Below, in pieces: positions 1 through 10,500 of a stretch of 64,000 bases of DNA. The DNA is from Chthoniobacteraceae bacterium. Its GTDB lineage: Bacteria > Verrucomicrobiota > Verrucomicrobiia > Chthoniobacterales > Chthoniobacteraceae. The notes under the pieces were generated by a model. The model made no database searches. It worked only from the letters and a program-made list of their open reading frames with translations, and was not told the origin of the DNA. The translations under genes were made by a program, and so were the position numbers. The stretch spans positions 179,677-243,676 of the forward strand of contig JAQGOL010000011.1 of the NCBI GenBank assembly GCA_028293625.1, in the 5' to 3' direction. The first letter of the stretch is position 1, and every line of letters begins with the position of its first letter.

Positions 1-51
1 TCGCGTCAGTTAATTATTTTATTCAGCTTTAAAAATCAGGCCGGTATTCCG

Positions 52-1203
52 GTGCGTATGGACCATTTTCAAACTACTCTCCCCAGAGCTCAAAACCCCG
101 GCCAGCGTATTTCCGCTTTCGATGGAATTCGCGGGGTGGCAGCCCTTTACATTGTATGGGGTCACTTGTACACCAAATTTTTTGTTCTGCTTCCGTCGCT
201 TACCGTATTTTCGTGGTTGATACGCCGCAGCAATTTTGCCGTTTGTTTATTTTTCTTAATTAGCGGGTTCATCACGATGCTCGTTTCAGAAAAGAAGATA
301 AAAGTGCTCACACCAACGAGCTATTTTCGTTTTCTAACGGACCGATTTATTCGTTTATATCCGGCGTATTTGGCCGCGCTGTTGCTGGTTGTTGGAATGG
401 TAAGCGTGGCGCACCTTATCCGATGGCGGGTGAATGTACCGCTGAACGTCCCCTTTCCTATAACATCGCTTCCCCTGGAAGTCCTTATGGTTCAGCATTG
501 GCGGCCTGGCTTTGTCTCCTGGAACTATCCGGCCTGGTCAATCAGCGTGCTTTGGTGGTGCTGCATTTTTCTATTCCCGGTGCTCTTTTTTGTGGTGCGA
601 AAAGTCACGGACTGGCGATTGCTCTCATTGATTGTTGTTTTTCTTGTTGGTGCTTACGCATCCATCCGCTCACAAAATCCCAGCGATGAAATAGGTATTT
701 GGATAGTGCTCATTTCACGGGTCACTTTCCCTTTTGCTATCGGTGCGATCCTTTTTGCCATCTGGCGTGAAAAAGGAGCGCCGCCGCCGTGGCTGGCAAA
801 CCTCACCGCGACCGCGGGGGTCGGCGGTTTTTTAGGCGCCCATTATTTTGCTCCGGCGATGGGGCTCATTGCCACGACTACCGTCATCACTTCCCTTATC
901 CTTGTTGTACTAAGCGCGGGCTGGCCGAGTTCATTTATTTATTCCATCATGGAAAAACCGCTGTTTGTCAGCCTGGGCAAGGCGTCCTACTCCATTTACC
1001 TTTCCCACTCCGTGGCTGAACGCGTCGCGGTGGCCCTGATGCCGCCTAATAGCTACGTGAACGAAAGTTTTCTCATCCGGTTTATTGTTTTCCTTGGCTA
1101 CCTCGCTCTTCTGGCCGGGGGTATTGCCGCCTTCTATTTCATCATTGATCGGTCCTGTGAAAAACTGCATCGGACCTGGGCGCGAAAACTTTCCGCAAAC
1201 TAA
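52..1203 (+). CDS. Acyltransferase 3 family integral membrane protein
   Basis: Probable membrane O-acyltransferase of the acyltransferase-3 family, which moves acyl groups onto exported carbohydrates or lipids. About ten hydrophobic segments span its 383 residues. Near the N-terminus is the family signature with D24, R27 and H38 (AFDGIRG...VWGHLY), where the His is the presumed catalytic residue. The length is normal for the family. The start may be GTG at 52 or ATG at 58; neither has a clear ribosome site. The gene stands alone ahead of dnaG and by eye is more AT-rich than its neighbours. The substrate cannot be told from sequence. Confidence 0.85.
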   Translation: MRMDHFQTTLPRAQNPGQRISAFDGIRGVAALYIVWGHLYTKFFVLLPSLTVFSWLIRRSNFAVCLFFLISGFITMLVSEKKIKVLTPTSYFRFLTDRFIRLYPAYLAALLLVVGMVSVAHLIRWRVNVPLNVPFPITSLPLEVLMVQHWRPGFVSWNYPAWSISVLWWCCIFLFPVLFFVVRKVTDWRLLSLIVVFLVGAYASIRSQNPSDEIGIWIVLISRVTFPFAIGAILFAIWREKGAPPPWLANLTATAGVGGFLGAHYFAPAMGLIATTTVITSLILVVLSAGWPSSFIYSIMEKPLFVSLGKASYSIYLSHSVAERVAVALMPPNSYVNESFLIRFIVFLGYLALLAGGIAAFYFIIDRSCEKLHRTWARKLSAN

Positions 1204-1293
1204 AAGCCCGGCACGGGAGGGACTTGGTCGCGACGCCAAAGGGTTCACCCTTTCATTGATACTTGAAAGGCGCCGTGGTTTGCTCCCCATGCC

Positions 1294-3093
1294 GTGCAGC
1301 GCATTCCACCTGAAACCATCGAGCAGATCCAGAACACCGTCGACATCGTCGAGGTGATCGAAGGGTATGGAGTGCACCTCAAACGCGCGGCCGGCGTTTT
1401 TAAGGCGCTTTGTCCTTTTCATAACGAAAAATCCGCCTCCTTCACGGTCGATCCCAAGCGGCAGCGATTTAAATGCTTTGGCTGTGGCGCCGGCGGCACC
1501 GTCTTCCGCTTCGTGATGACATACGAGCAGCTCGATTTTGTCAGCGCGGTTAAAAAAATGGCCGACCGCGCCAACATCAAAATCATCGAGGGCGAGATGA
1601 GCGCCGAGGATGCCGCCCGCTACACGCTACGCCGCCGCCTTCTCGCGCTCCATGCCGAAGCCGCCGATTTTTTTCATCTCCAATTGATGAGAAAACCTTC
1701 GGCCCAGATCGCGCGCGACTATCTCAAAGGGCGCGGCGTCAGCGTGGAGGTGGCCAAGTCGTGGAAGCTTGGCTACGCGCCCGAACTTTCCGACGCGTTT
1801 AGTGATTTTGCCCATCAACGCGGCTTCAGCACTGAGGAAATTCTCCAAAGCGGCATCGTTGCACTCCGCGATGCGGATAATCCGGACGCCGGGTTTTATG
1901 ACCGGTTCCGCAACCGGCTGATGTTTCCAATTTGCAACGACAACAATGAAGTCATTGCTTTCAGCGGCCGCGTGCTGAGCGCTGAGCAAAAAGGCGGCAA
2001 GTATGTCAATTCGCCCGAGACGATCCTTTTTACCAAGGGAGCGGTGCTTTTTGGTCTGAATCGTTCAAAACGCGCGCTCATTAACAAGAGTTCGGCCATC
2101 GTCTGCGAAGGGCAGCTCGATCTGATCACCGCGTTTGAGGCAGGGATTGAAAATGTTATCGCGCCTCAAGGCACCGCATTTACCGACCGGCAGGCGCATC
2201 TGCTTAAACGGTTTGTTACCGAAGTCGTCCTCTGTTTTGACTCGGATGCAGCGGGCGAAAACGCGGCCGTTAAATCGCTTGTCCATCTCCTGGCTGAAAA
2301 TCTCGTTGTCCGGGTTGCCGAGATGCCACCGGGAGAGGATCCCGATTCGCTGATTCGCAGCCAGGGCGCCGCGGCTTTTGCCCAACGAATCGACGACGCC
2401 AAGGACTTCTTTGATTATCAGGTCGACCGGCTGGTGAATCAGCCTGACTTTGCCACGCCGCGTGGCAAACAAGCTGCCATTAAGAAAATCGCCGGCTCCA
2501 TCAGCCTCTTAAGCGATGCGATTCTGCGCGAGACCGTCGTCAATCGGGCGGCGCAACGCCTGGAAATTTCGCCTCAGGAATTTGTCCGCATTTTAAAAAA
2601 ACCGCCAAAGGCCGAGCCCGCTCCAATGACGGCGGCCGTTCCGGAGCCTGCCCTGGTTGATCCGACCTTGCGCCTGCTCGCGCTGGTGACGCTTTGCGAC
2701 GACGACGCCCGAGCCTGGGTTTTTGAGGAGCCGTGGAATGAAGTGCTTGCCCGTGAACCGGATGCCGGCCTGCTCATCAAGATTTTGAGCGCCGACTTCC
2801 TTCCTTCCAATTCCTCGTCAGTCAACGCATTCCTGACCACGCTTGACCCGGGCGAAGAAGCGGCGCTCGTAGGCCTTTTGGAAATCAAACCGCCTTCCAA
2901 TGCGCTTACCATTGCCCATGACTGCTGGAAGGGGCTTGAAAAACGCCAGGCACAACGCCGCATCGAGGCTTTGACCGCCCGAATGCGCAACCCGCAATTG
3001 AGCGTCGAAGAGAGCGTTTCCTTGCAGAAACAAATTCTTGATTTACAAATCCGGCTCTCCCATATTGCGCGGCCTTTTTCCCTGCCCCTCTGA
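1294..3093 (+). CDS. dnaG: DNA primase DnaG
   Basis: Makes the RNA primers for chromosome replication and works with the replicative helicase. The 599-residue protein has the N-terminal CHC2 zinc-binding domain with C40, H43, C61 and C64. The primase core follows, with a Toprim fold: the acidic motif CEGQLD lies near residue 270 and CFDSDAAGENA near 312-322. The C-terminal 150 residues or so are the less conserved helicase-interacting part. The start is GTG at 1294, which places the conserved IPPETIEQIQ segment at the very N-terminus. It lies 62 bp upstream of rpoD in the same direction, the dnaG-rpoD arrangement of the classic macromolecular synthesis operon (without rpsU here). Confidence 0.97.
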   Translation: MQRIPPETIEQIQNTVDIVEVIEGYGVHLKRAAGVFKALCPFHNEKSASFTVDPKRQRFKCFGCGAGGTVFRFVMTYEQLDFVSAVKKMADRANIKIIEGEMSAEDAARYTLRRRLLALHAEAADFFHLQLMRKPSAQIARDYLKGRGVSVEVAKSWKLGYAPELSDAFSDFAHQRGFSTEEILQSGIVALRDADNPDAGFYDRFRNRLMFPICNDNNEVIAFSGRVLSAEQKGGKYVNSPETILFTKGAVLFGLNRSKRALINKSSAIVCEGQLDLITAFEAGIENVIAPQGTAFTDRQAHLLKRFVTEVVLCFDSDAAGENAAVKSLVHLLAENLVVRVAEMPPGEDPDSLIRSQGAAAFAQRIDDAKDFFDYQVDRLVNQPDFATPRGKQAAIKKIAGSISLLSDAILRETVVNRAAQRLEISPQEFVRILKKPPKAEPAPMTAAVPEPALVDPTLRLLALVTLCDDDARAWVFEEPWNEVLAREPDAGLLIKILSADFLPSNSSSVNAFLTTLDPGEEAALVGLLEIKPPSNALTIAHDCWKGLEKRQAQRRIEALTARMRNPQLSVEESVSLQKQILDLQIRLSHIARPFSLPL

Positions 3094-3155
3094 CGCCCTT
3101 GTCTGCCGCTTGTGCGTACCGTTAGAGGCGGGGATAAACTTTTCAATCCTCGGGT

Positions 3156-5018
3156 ATGCCTAAAGCCTCTTCGAAAACCACCACTCCTATCACTAAGAAG
3201 TCCGACCCGAGCCAGAAAAAGATTTCAGCCAAGTCCTCTGAAAAAAAAGCCAAGGAGAAACCCGCCAAAGCTGAAAAATCGGCGGCTCAAAAATCTCCCG
3301 TCGATGAAGCTGAAACCCATTCCCGCATGGGGATGAACGGCAAAAGCACTGCCAGTGCCGAAGTGGTCAAAGCCGCGCCCGCACCGCTAAGCATTCTCGA
3401 TCAGCCGGAGGTTCAGGAGAAAATCCGTGAACTGATCAAGCTGGCCAAAGAACAGGGCTACCTGACTTTCGACGACCTCAACGAGGCGCTTCCGGATAAT
3501 CTCAACGACCCCGATGAGATGGATCTCATCATGAACCGGCTGCGCGGATTGGAAATCGACATCATCGATTCCTCCGATGTCGACCGCTTCAAGGACGGCA
3601 AAAAGGATGCCGAGGAGGAAGAGGAAGAAAAACCCGAGGCCAAGCTCGACATCCTCGATGACCCGGTTCGCATGTATCTCAAGCAGATGGGACAGGTCCC
3701 GCTGTTGACGCGCGAGCAGGAGGTGGAGATTTCCAAGCGGATTGAAGAGGCTGAGCTTAACGTGCAGAAATACGTGAACCGTTTCGGGTTCATCGCGCGC
3801 GCTTACCTTGACCTGGCGCAAAAACTCGCTGAAAGCCGCGAGCGTTTTGACCGGATCATTCTCGATAAAAAAATCGAGAGCCGCGAACGTTACATGAAGC
3901 TGCTTCCCAAGCTCTGCCAGAGCCTTGAGAACGCCGCCAACAATTGTATTAACGGGTATAAAAACTATCTCGCCCATGGCGGGAAAAATCACGACACCAA
4001 GTCGTATACCGATTTTCACAAGGCCCACGCTTCCATCCAGCGCATCTATCCGAAGTTCTTCTTCAAACAGAAGGTCACTGAGGAGTTTGTGCATCTGGCG
4101 GATGAAACCCATCGCCTGATCCAGCTCCATTTGGTCGAGCTCCAAAAGCAAGCGGCCAAACCCGAGATGGTCGCCAAGGTCGATCACGCTGCCAAACTCA
4201 AGGACATCCAGATGCGCACCTGGATGAGCCCCGAGGAATTCCTGGCCGAGTATGGCGAGCTCAAGCTTTGGCTCAAAAAAGCGCTCAAAGCCAAGACCGA
4301 GATGGTTGAAGCCAACTTGCGCCTCGTGATTTCGATTGCCAAGAAATACACCAACCGCGGCCTCTCCTTCCTCGATCTGATCCAGGAGGGCAATATGGGC
4401 CTCATGAAAGCGGTCGAGAAATTCGAGTATCGCCGAGGATACAAATTCTCCACTTACGCCACATGGTGGATCCGGCAGGCAATCACCCGTTCGATCGCCG
4501 ATCAGGCGCGCACCATCCGTATCCCGGTGCATATGATCGAGACCATCAACAAGCTGATGCGCGTGCAGAAGCAGCTTGTGCAGGATTACGGTCGCGAACC
4601 GACGCCTGAAGAAGTCGCCGACGAAATCCAGCTTCCGGTTGAACGCGTCCGCGCGGTTCTTAAGATGGCGCAGCAGCCCATTTCGCTGCAATCGCCTGTG
4701 GGCGAAAGCGACGACACGAGTTTTGGCGACTTCATTGAAGACAAGAGCGCCGAGAATCCCAGCGACATGACCGCGATCGTGCTCCTCAAGGAGAAGATCA
4801 AGGATGTCCTTGAATCGCTGACGGAACGCGAACGCCAGGTGCTCGAACAACGGTTCGGCCTCGTGGACGGCTACAGCCGCACCTTGGAGGAAGTCGGCCG
4901 CCAGTTCAAAGTCACTCGCGAGCGGATTCGTCAGATTGAAGCCAAAGCATTGCGCAAAATGCGGCACCCGACCCGTATCCGCCAGTTGGAAGGCTTCCTT
5001 GAAGCCGATCAGGTCTGA
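3156..5018 (+). CDS. rpoD: RNA polymerase primary sigma factor RpoD
   Basis: Housekeeping sigma-70 factor. The 620-residue protein starts with a Lys/Ala/Pro-rich tail (residues about 1-50) that is probably disordered. Region 1.1 follows (about 80-150), then an acidic stretch (DAEEEEEEK), region 1.2 ([11 protein letters not shown], about 168) and a non-conserved insert of roughly 180 residues. Region 2 begins near 378 ([14 protein letters not shown], then the aromatic-rich [15 protein letters not shown]), region 3 follows, and region 4 lies at about 548-615 ([15 protein letters not shown] and [14 protein letters not shown]). All promoter-contacting motifs look intact. It is downstream of dnaG and probably co-transcribed with it. 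A GC-rich hairpin follows the stop codon. Confidence 0.98.
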   Translation: MPKASSKTTTPITKKSDPSQKKISAKSSEKKAKEKPAKAEKSAAQKSPVDEAETHSRMGMNGKSTASAEVVKAAPAPLSILDQPEVQEKIRELIKLAKEQGYLTFDDLNEALPDNLNDPDEMDLIMNRLRGLEIDIIDSSDVDRFKDGKKDAEEEEEEKPEAKLDILDDPVRMYLKQMGQVPLLTREQEVEISKRIEEAELNVQKYVNRFGFIARAYLDLAQKLAESRERFDRIILDKKIESRERYMKLLPKLCQSLENAANNCINGYKNYLAHGGKNHDTKSYTDFHKAHASIQRIYPKFFFKQKVTEEFVHLADETHRLIQLHLVELQKQAAKPEMVAKVDHAAKLKDIQMRTWMSPEEFLAEYGELKLWLKKALKAKTEMVEANLRLVISIAKKYTNRGLSFLDLIQEGNMGLMKAVEKFEYRRGYKFSTYATWWIRQAITRSIADQARTIRIPVHMIETINKLMRVQKQLVQDYGREPTPEEVADEIQLPVERVRAVLKMAQQPISLQSPVGESDDTSFGDFIEDKSAENPSDMTAIVLLKEKIKDVLESLTERERQVLEQRFGLVDGYSRTLEEVGRQFKVTRERIRQIEAKALRKMRHPTRIRQLEGFLEADQV

Positions 5019-5032
5019 GGCCGCACAATGGC

Positions 5033-5056
5033 GCGGCGCTCTTAAAAAAGCGCCGC
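5033..5056 (+). terminator. Hairpin after rpoD, possible terminator
   Basis: The 8-bp arms GCGGCGCT (5033-5040) and AGCGCCGC (5049-5056) are perfectly complementary around an A-rich 8-nt loop, 15 bp past the rpoD stop. There is no T-run after the stem, so intrinsic termination is uncertain. It could act as an mRNA 3' end or as an attenuator ahead of the small gene at 5183. Confidence 0.4.
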
Positions 5057-5182
5057 TCGCAGCCGTTTGAAACGCGCCGTTTCACGGTTCCGATTGCGGT
5101 TTTTGGTCCCTGTCGATTTTCCCCGTTTTCTTAGCGGAAAAATCCGCAACTCCCCCAATAAAGGCGTGTTTATCCAGCCGTC

Positions 5183-5530
5183 ATGAAAAATGAAGAACAC
5201 GATGATCTTTGGCAGCTGCTTGCCAAGGCAAAGGAACCGGCCGTCTCGCCCTTCTTTGCACGCAACGTGTTGCGCGCCATTCGGGAGCAGGAAAAACCGG
5301 CCGGCCTTTTTGTTTGGCTGTCGCGCCGTCGCGCATTGACTGCCGCGCTCGGGCTTCTCGCCATTACGGTTGCCGGCATCTCCACGCTGACACGCTCCAA
5401 CCGGACCGATCAAATCGCGGCGCTTGCCCAGGAAGTCTCCGACAGTCCCGATTACACCGTGATCAGCCACCTCGACGAACTGCTCGCTTACGAAGAGAAC
5501 TCCGCATGGCTCGACAAACCTGTGTATTGA
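5183..5530 (+). CDS. Small single-pass membrane protein, unknown
   Basis: The 115-residue protein has a cytoplasmic-looking charged N-terminus (about 45 residues), one transmembrane segment (ALTAALGLLAITVAGI, about residues 52-70) and a short C-terminal tail. The topology resembles small anti-sigma or sigma-associated membrane proteins of Verrucomicrobiota. However, the nearest upstream sigma gene is the housekeeping rpoD, not an ECF factor, and no anti-sigma zinc motif is visible. It overlaps the next gene by 25 bp, so the two are probably translated together. The function is unknown. Confidence 0.75.
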   Translation: MKNEEHDDLWQLLAKAKEPAVSPFFARNVLRAIREQEKPAGLFVWLSRRRALTAALGLLAITVAGISTLTRSNRTDQIAALAQEVSDSPDYTVISHLDELLAYEENSAWLDKPVY

Positions 5531-6021
5531 CCGCCCTCGCGGGCCTGTTTTTCGTTGCCTGCCCGGCAGGAATGGCCCAAAGCCAGGAACCCGCTCAATC
5601 GGTTGCGCCTGAAGTGCCGCGCAATCCGAAGCGTTCCGGCCCGATGTCTCCGGAAATCCAAAATGCCCAGCGCGCCCTTGAAGCGCTCACCCCTGAACAG
5701 CTCAAAAAGTTCCAGGAAAATTTTCTCCGCTGGTCAAACCTTCCACCTGAAGAAAAAAAATCGTTGCGCGATCAGGATGAGTTTCGCCGCAAGAAGATGG
5801 TGGAGGATATCGAATCGGTCATGCGCGAAGCCGGCCTTGAGCTGACGAAAGAAAAGCGTCAGGAATTCATCAAGCGCTACGCCCAGGAACGCCGGAAGGT
5901 CGAGGAACAGTTGCGCAAAGAGATGGAAGAAAAACGCCGTCCTTTGCTGAAGGAAATCCGGGATCGCCTCCGTCAGGAATTCGCGACGCCCGCCGCCCCG
6001 GCTGCCACCGTGCAGCCATAA
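5506..6021 (+). CDS. Secreted charged helical protein (DUF3106-like)
   Basis: The 171-residue protein has a signal peptide (residues 1-23, ending CPAGMAQS) and a Pro-rich linker. A strongly charged helical body follows (residues 45-160) with the segment LTPEQLKKFQENFLRWSNLPPEEKKSLR, given here only as LTPEQLKKF...WSNLPPEEKK. This pattern resembles DUF3106-type periplasmic proteins; the assignment is tentative. The start is taken at ATG 5506 because the signal peptide begins there, although the frame is open further upstream. It overlaps the preceding membrane-protein gene by 25 bp and is followed within 25 bp by an ABC permease, so an operon 5183-6842 is likely. Confidence 0.75.
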   Translation: MARQTCVLTALAGLFFVACPAGMAQSQEPAQSVAPEVPRNPKRSGPMSPEIQNAQRALEALTPEQLKKFQENFLRWSNLPPEEKKSLRDQDEFRRKKMVEDIESVMREAGLELTKEKRQEFIKRYAQERRKVEEQLRKEMEEKRRPLLKEIRDRLRQEFATPAAPAATVQP

Positions 6022-6044
6022 CTTCGGTGGCGTCCACGCCATCT

Positions 6045-6842
6045 ATGAAGTATCTCAAAGTTTTTGATATCGGTTTACAAAACACCTTTGTTTACCGGTG
6101 GAACTTTCTATTAAGAGCGCTTTTCGGCGTGGTGCCACTCATTGGCACAGTCTTTATCTGGCGCGCCATCTTTGAAGAACGCAACGCTTCCATCGCCGGA
6201 TACGACTACCGCGCGATGATCTTCTATTTTCTGCTCACGTTGCTGGTGGAAAATCTGATCACCCCCACCGAGGACGAATGGCAGATCGCCGCCGACATTC
6301 GCGATGGGCGGATCAGCTCGTTTCTCACCAAGCCGATCAATTATCTCGGATATCGGCTGAGCCTTTACGGAAGTTACCGCGTTCTTTACTCTGCGGTGAC
6401 GGCAATTCCCGTCGTGCTCATCTTCTTTTTCCTGCGCGATTACCTTTCGCTGCCCCGCGATCCGCTGACCTGGCTTGCCTTTGCACTCTCGCTTTTTATG
6501 GCGGCCATGATCCAGTTTTTCATCGCCTATTCGCTGGCGATGCTCGCGTTCTGGATTCTGGAAATTTCCACGGTGGTCTTCATCCTTTACTCGTTTGAAT
6601 ACTTCCTGAGCGGCCAGGTTTTTCCGCTCGATATCATGCCGGGATGGCTCCAGGGCTTCATTCATTGGTCGCCGTTTACCTATGAGATTTTCTTTCCCGT
6701 CCAGGTCTACATGGAACGGGTGCGAGGAATGGACCTTCTTAGCGGCCTGATGACCCAGGCCGTTTGGGTGCTTCTGATGTGGATGCTCGCCACCACACTC
6801 TGGAACCGCGGGGTGCGCCAATACCAGGCCGTCGGCGGCTAA
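6045..6842 (+). CDS. ABC-2 type transporter permease
   Basis: The 265-residue integral membrane protein has about six hydrophobic segments. Its N-terminus (MKYLKVFDIGLQNTFVYR) and the motif SGQVFPLDIMP near residue 190 are typical of ABC-2 family permeases of the DUF990/ABC2_membrane_6 type, which usually work with a separate ATPase and often a second permease. Neither partner is encoded next to it. A GTG at 6027 in the same frame would add six residues; ATG 6045 is preferred because family members begin at this motif. It probably ends the small operon after rpoD. The substrate is unknown. Confidence 0.85.
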   Translation: MKYLKVFDIGLQNTFVYRWNFLLRALFGVVPLIGTVFIWRAIFEERNASIAGYDYRAMIFYFLLTLLVENLITPTEDEWQIAADIRDGRISSFLTKPINYLGYRLSLYGSYRVLYSAVTAIPVVLIFFFLRDYLSLPRDPLTWLAFALSLFMAAMIQFFIAYSLAMLAFWILEISTVVFILYSFEYFLSGQVFPLDIMPGWLQGFIHWSPFTYEIFFPVQVYMERVRGMDLLSGLMTQAVWVLLMWMLATTLWNRGVRQYQAVGG

Positions 6843-6987
6843 AGGCGCTGCAAACATTCTCGATTTGCAATCGCAGGAGCGCCAAGGAAAGCGTTCCAAC
6901 TCTTCTTTTGGGGAATTTCTAAGAAAGCCTAAAGCGGCACGTCTCATAGCAAACGATGTCTCCCCCAAAACCCGTTGCCCGGATGAG

Positions 6988-7554
6988 ATGACTTCTCCGA
7001 GCCGCCAAAACAAAGCCGCGAAGATGCCGGATGAAACCAGTGCCTCCACGTGGGCAACCATCGAACAGGTCTTTGCCGCATTGGAGGCTCCGTTGCTGGC
7101 TTATGCCAGGCGTTTGCTTGGCAATTCAGGGACTGCTGAAGACATCGTGCAGGATGCTTTTATGAAACTTCACACTCAGTTTGACCAGGTCAGGACGCCG
7201 CAGCCGTGGCTCTACCGTACGGTGCATAATCTGGCTGTGGATCATCAGCGCCGCACCAATCGCATCACGCTTTTGGGCGATTCCCCCAATGAGGAGGAAA
7301 TCCCGACCATGGACCCGCAGCCTTTGCCCGACGAACAAATTGCCCGATGGGAAGGGATAGGGCTGGTGCGCCTGGTTTTGGAAACGCTCGATGACCGGAG
7401 CCGCGAACTGATCCGGCTCAGATTTAACGAAGATCTTTCTTACAAGGAAATCAGTATCCGCATGGGAATCACGGTTGGGAACGTTGGCTATCTTTTACAT
7501 CACGCGCTCAAGACCATGGCAGTGGAGCTCGATAGAACCGGAGCCACGCAATGA
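6988..7554 (+). CDS. ECF-type RNA polymerase sigma factor
   Basis: A short sigma-70 family factor with only regions 2 and 4. Region 2 has LLAYARRLLGNSGTAEDIVQDAF and PWLYRTVHNLAVDHQRR. Region 4 has LDDRSRELIRLRFNEDLSYKEI followed by the helix-turn-helix with GITVGNVGYLLHHAL. The start could be ATG 6988 or ATG 7024; the frame is open further upstream with no good site. The stop is 29 bp before the start of a membrane protein with an anti-sigma-like N-terminus, the usual arrangement of an ECF sigma factor and its regulator. It probably drives its own operon and the large envelope protein gene downstream; this is inferred from position. Confidence 0.9.
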   Translation: MTSPSRQNKAAKMPDETSASTWATIEQVFAALEAPLLAYARRLLGNSGTAEDIVQDAFMKLHTQFDQVRTPQPWLYRTVHNLAVDHQRRTNRITLLGDSPNEEEIPTMDPQPLPDEQIARWEGIGLVRLVLETLDDRSRELIRLRFNEDLSYKEISIRMGITVGNVGYLLHHALKTMAVELDRTGATQ

Positions 7555-7582
7555 GCAGACGCTTTCAAATTGGAGGTTTCCA

Positions 7583-10500
7583 ATGATGTCACCACGCGAA
7601 GAACTTGAAGTCCGGCTCACGGCTATGCTCATGGGCGAGCTCTCGCCGGAGGAAACCGCCGCTCTCGAGGCCGAGATCGCCAGCGATCCCGCCCTTGCCG
7701 CGCTCCATGCCAAGCTCCGGCGCACCACGGAACTTTTACGCGAGGCCGTCACCATTCCGGACGAAACGCCATTGCGCCTTTCCAATGAACGGCGCGAGCG
7801 TTTGCTGGCGCATTTTAAAAAACCGACACCGGCGGCCGTCATCCTCAGGCCGCGCTGGAAATCGGCTGTTCCGCTCGCGCTCGCGGCCTCCATCGCAGTG
7901 CTCCTGGGCGGAAGCCTTTTTTGGATCAACGATTACGACTGGGATCAGCGTGGAATTAATTCCATGGCGCGCTCCGGGCATTGGGCGTCTCAACCCGGCA
8001 CAATCAGGAGATACTCATCCGACAAAAAAAACTTCTTTGGTGAAAGCCGCGGAGGAACCGGGGCACGGGCGGATATCAACTCAAAAGTGGATGCCCCAAG
8101 CCCAAGCAACCGTTTTGCCACTTCCGGTTTCAGTGATTTTAAGCTCGGAACACCAATGTCCGGCCTCCCTTCCGGCGGCTCCACCCCTGCGGTTGATTCC
8201 AAGGAGACCACCCTTAACTTTCGCGGCTTTGCAAAAGCGACGGATGCCGACGAAAAACTTGGTGAATCGAGCCTCGGCCTGACAACCGGTACCACCGGAG
8301 GAATAGGTGGCGCTAACAGCGGCGCTGCACTGGAGGACATGGCGGGTGCCGCAGTGACTCTCAACGAATCACGCAATAGTGAGCACGAGGCGCTTGCAAC
8401 TTTGGAGCCTGCAGCGGCCCAACCCGCCTCGGTGGACACCCTGACACGTTCCAAAAATGCTCCGGCTTCCGGACCTGCGGCTGGCAGCAAGCAATCTCGC
8501 AACCTCGACACCATCGCCGAAGCAGGCGAACGCATTGCTGTCCAAAAAGGGATTAAGGATCGAGGAGAGGAGAGCCGTGTTACCAGTGCGACAGCTTTGA
8601 GCGCCGGCCGTTCTTCAGGTCAACCCGATGGCGGATCAGCAGCTGCCGCTGATTCCGAGGAAAAGATCAAATCGGACTCATCCGCGAAAACAAAACCTGC
8701 GCAAAACGCGGGAGTGGAAATCAAAGGCAAGCTGGTTGAAGCGGACGGTTTTTTTCAGAGCGGCCGCTACGATATCGCTTCCAAAAAAGCCAAGGAAGTT
8801 CTCAGCCATGATCCTCACAACATTGCGGCCCGCAAGCTGGAGGAAAAGATCAATCAAGCCCGCGATAACTATGACGACACTGCCTATAATGAAGCACGTG
8901 CGCGGTCAGTCTGGAGTGTAAACAGGGCTTGGGAAAATCCGGTCAGAAAATTCGCGGGCAAGGCAGAAACCGCGACTGATCCCAATAACAGCCAGGAAAT
9001 GGCTCTTGCTGAAGCGCAGCCGCAAGCTCCCAGACCGACAGCCGATGGTCAGGTCGACACGCTAAGCGCACTCCAATCACCTGCCCAACCTCCTCGCGGT
9101 TATGCGCTCAATAAAGAGGTAGCGCTGAACAAGCAGCAGGCCCCGCCCCTTTCCGACGCCGACAATTCACTTCAAAAGAAAACCGATAGCTCGAACGAAT
9201 TGGCGAGTGCCGGTAAAAAATCGGAGGCGCCTGCCGATGTTGCTTTAGGCCAGGAAACGGAAAAAAACCTGGCTACCGCATCTGAAGGGATGTTTTGGGA
9301 GACAGATACGCAGAAAAAAATGGAACCCGCCTCCGAAGGTGCGTCGGTGAAATGGCTTTACGTTTTAAAAGACGGCTCCATCGGCGCATCGAGCCGTGCC
9401 TCGGAGGCGAATCCCATCACCGGACGCACTGCATTTTGGACGGATGATAACGCTTCCAAGCTGAACATCGACACCGCAGAACATCCGGGAATGTGGGATG
9501 AAAACGGCTTGCCAGCGAATCCGCAGCCATTGAATCCCGCAAGCCTCGGTTACGATAGCGGAAAAGCGGGAGACACGACCCCCGCCATTGCCACTTCCAA
9601 CGAAGGGCTTAAGCCCCTTTCACTCAGCGACAAACTGGACAGGAAACCTCACCCGGACGGTGAGAAAAGGGCAGAGATTGTTTTGGGCAGACAACAAAAC
9701 GTCCCGGCACTGGAGTCCAACAACTTTTATTACAAACAAGGAGACGTTGCCGCGGAAACAACCAAGTCTGCGCCTGCAAGACCTGCGTCTCCGGAAGTTA
9801 GATCATTGGAAGAAGCTGAGTCCACCCGGTCACCGAGTACAGCGGTGGAACCGCGCATCAATTCGAGAACGCGAGCAATGACTCCCGCCACGTCGGCCCC
9901 GGCCAAGCCGGCGGCAGCCAAACCCGAGGAGATCGAGCCAAAGCTGGAGCAGGCAGCAGACTTTGCCGCCATTCCGGCGACTCCATCCAAGCCCGCTGAT
10001 ATCCCGCAACCGGAGGTTCTCACCAGCGCCAATGCGTTCTCCACTTTCTCGCTTAATGTCAGCGACGTGGCTTTCAAACTGGCCGGTGCCAGTTTGGAAC
10101 AAGGGAAAATGCCCGAGCCATCCACGATCCGCAGCGAAGAATTCATCAACGCATTTGATTACCACGATCCGGAAGCGGCTCCGGGCGCGCCGATCGCTTT
10201 TGCTTCTGAACGGGCACGCTATCCGTTTGCTCAAAACCGCGATCTGTTGCGGCTCTCGGTCAAGACAGCCGCCGCCGGACGCCAGCCTGGCCGGCCGTTG
10301 AACCTGGTCCTTTTGCTCGATAATTCCGGCTCGATGGAACGGGCCGACCGGGTGCGAATCCTGCGCGAATCGCTTACGGTTCTCGCAAAGCAACTGCAGC
10401 CGCAGGATCACCTCAGCATCATTACATTTGCCCGAACTCCGCGGCTTTGGGTGGATGGCGTGGCCGGCAATCAGGCCGGTGAGGCCATTGCGCGAGTCGG

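Noticed and set aside
3387..4967. 526-codon open frame on the minus strand across rpoD
   Set aside because: It is the antisense shadow of an obvious sigma-70 gene; its product has no domain and arises from codon bias.
7475..7582. Upstream extension of the vWA protein frame into the sigma gene
   Set aside because: The extension overlaps the sigma gene in another frame; TGGAGG before ATG 7583 and the anti-sigma-like N-terminus fix the start.
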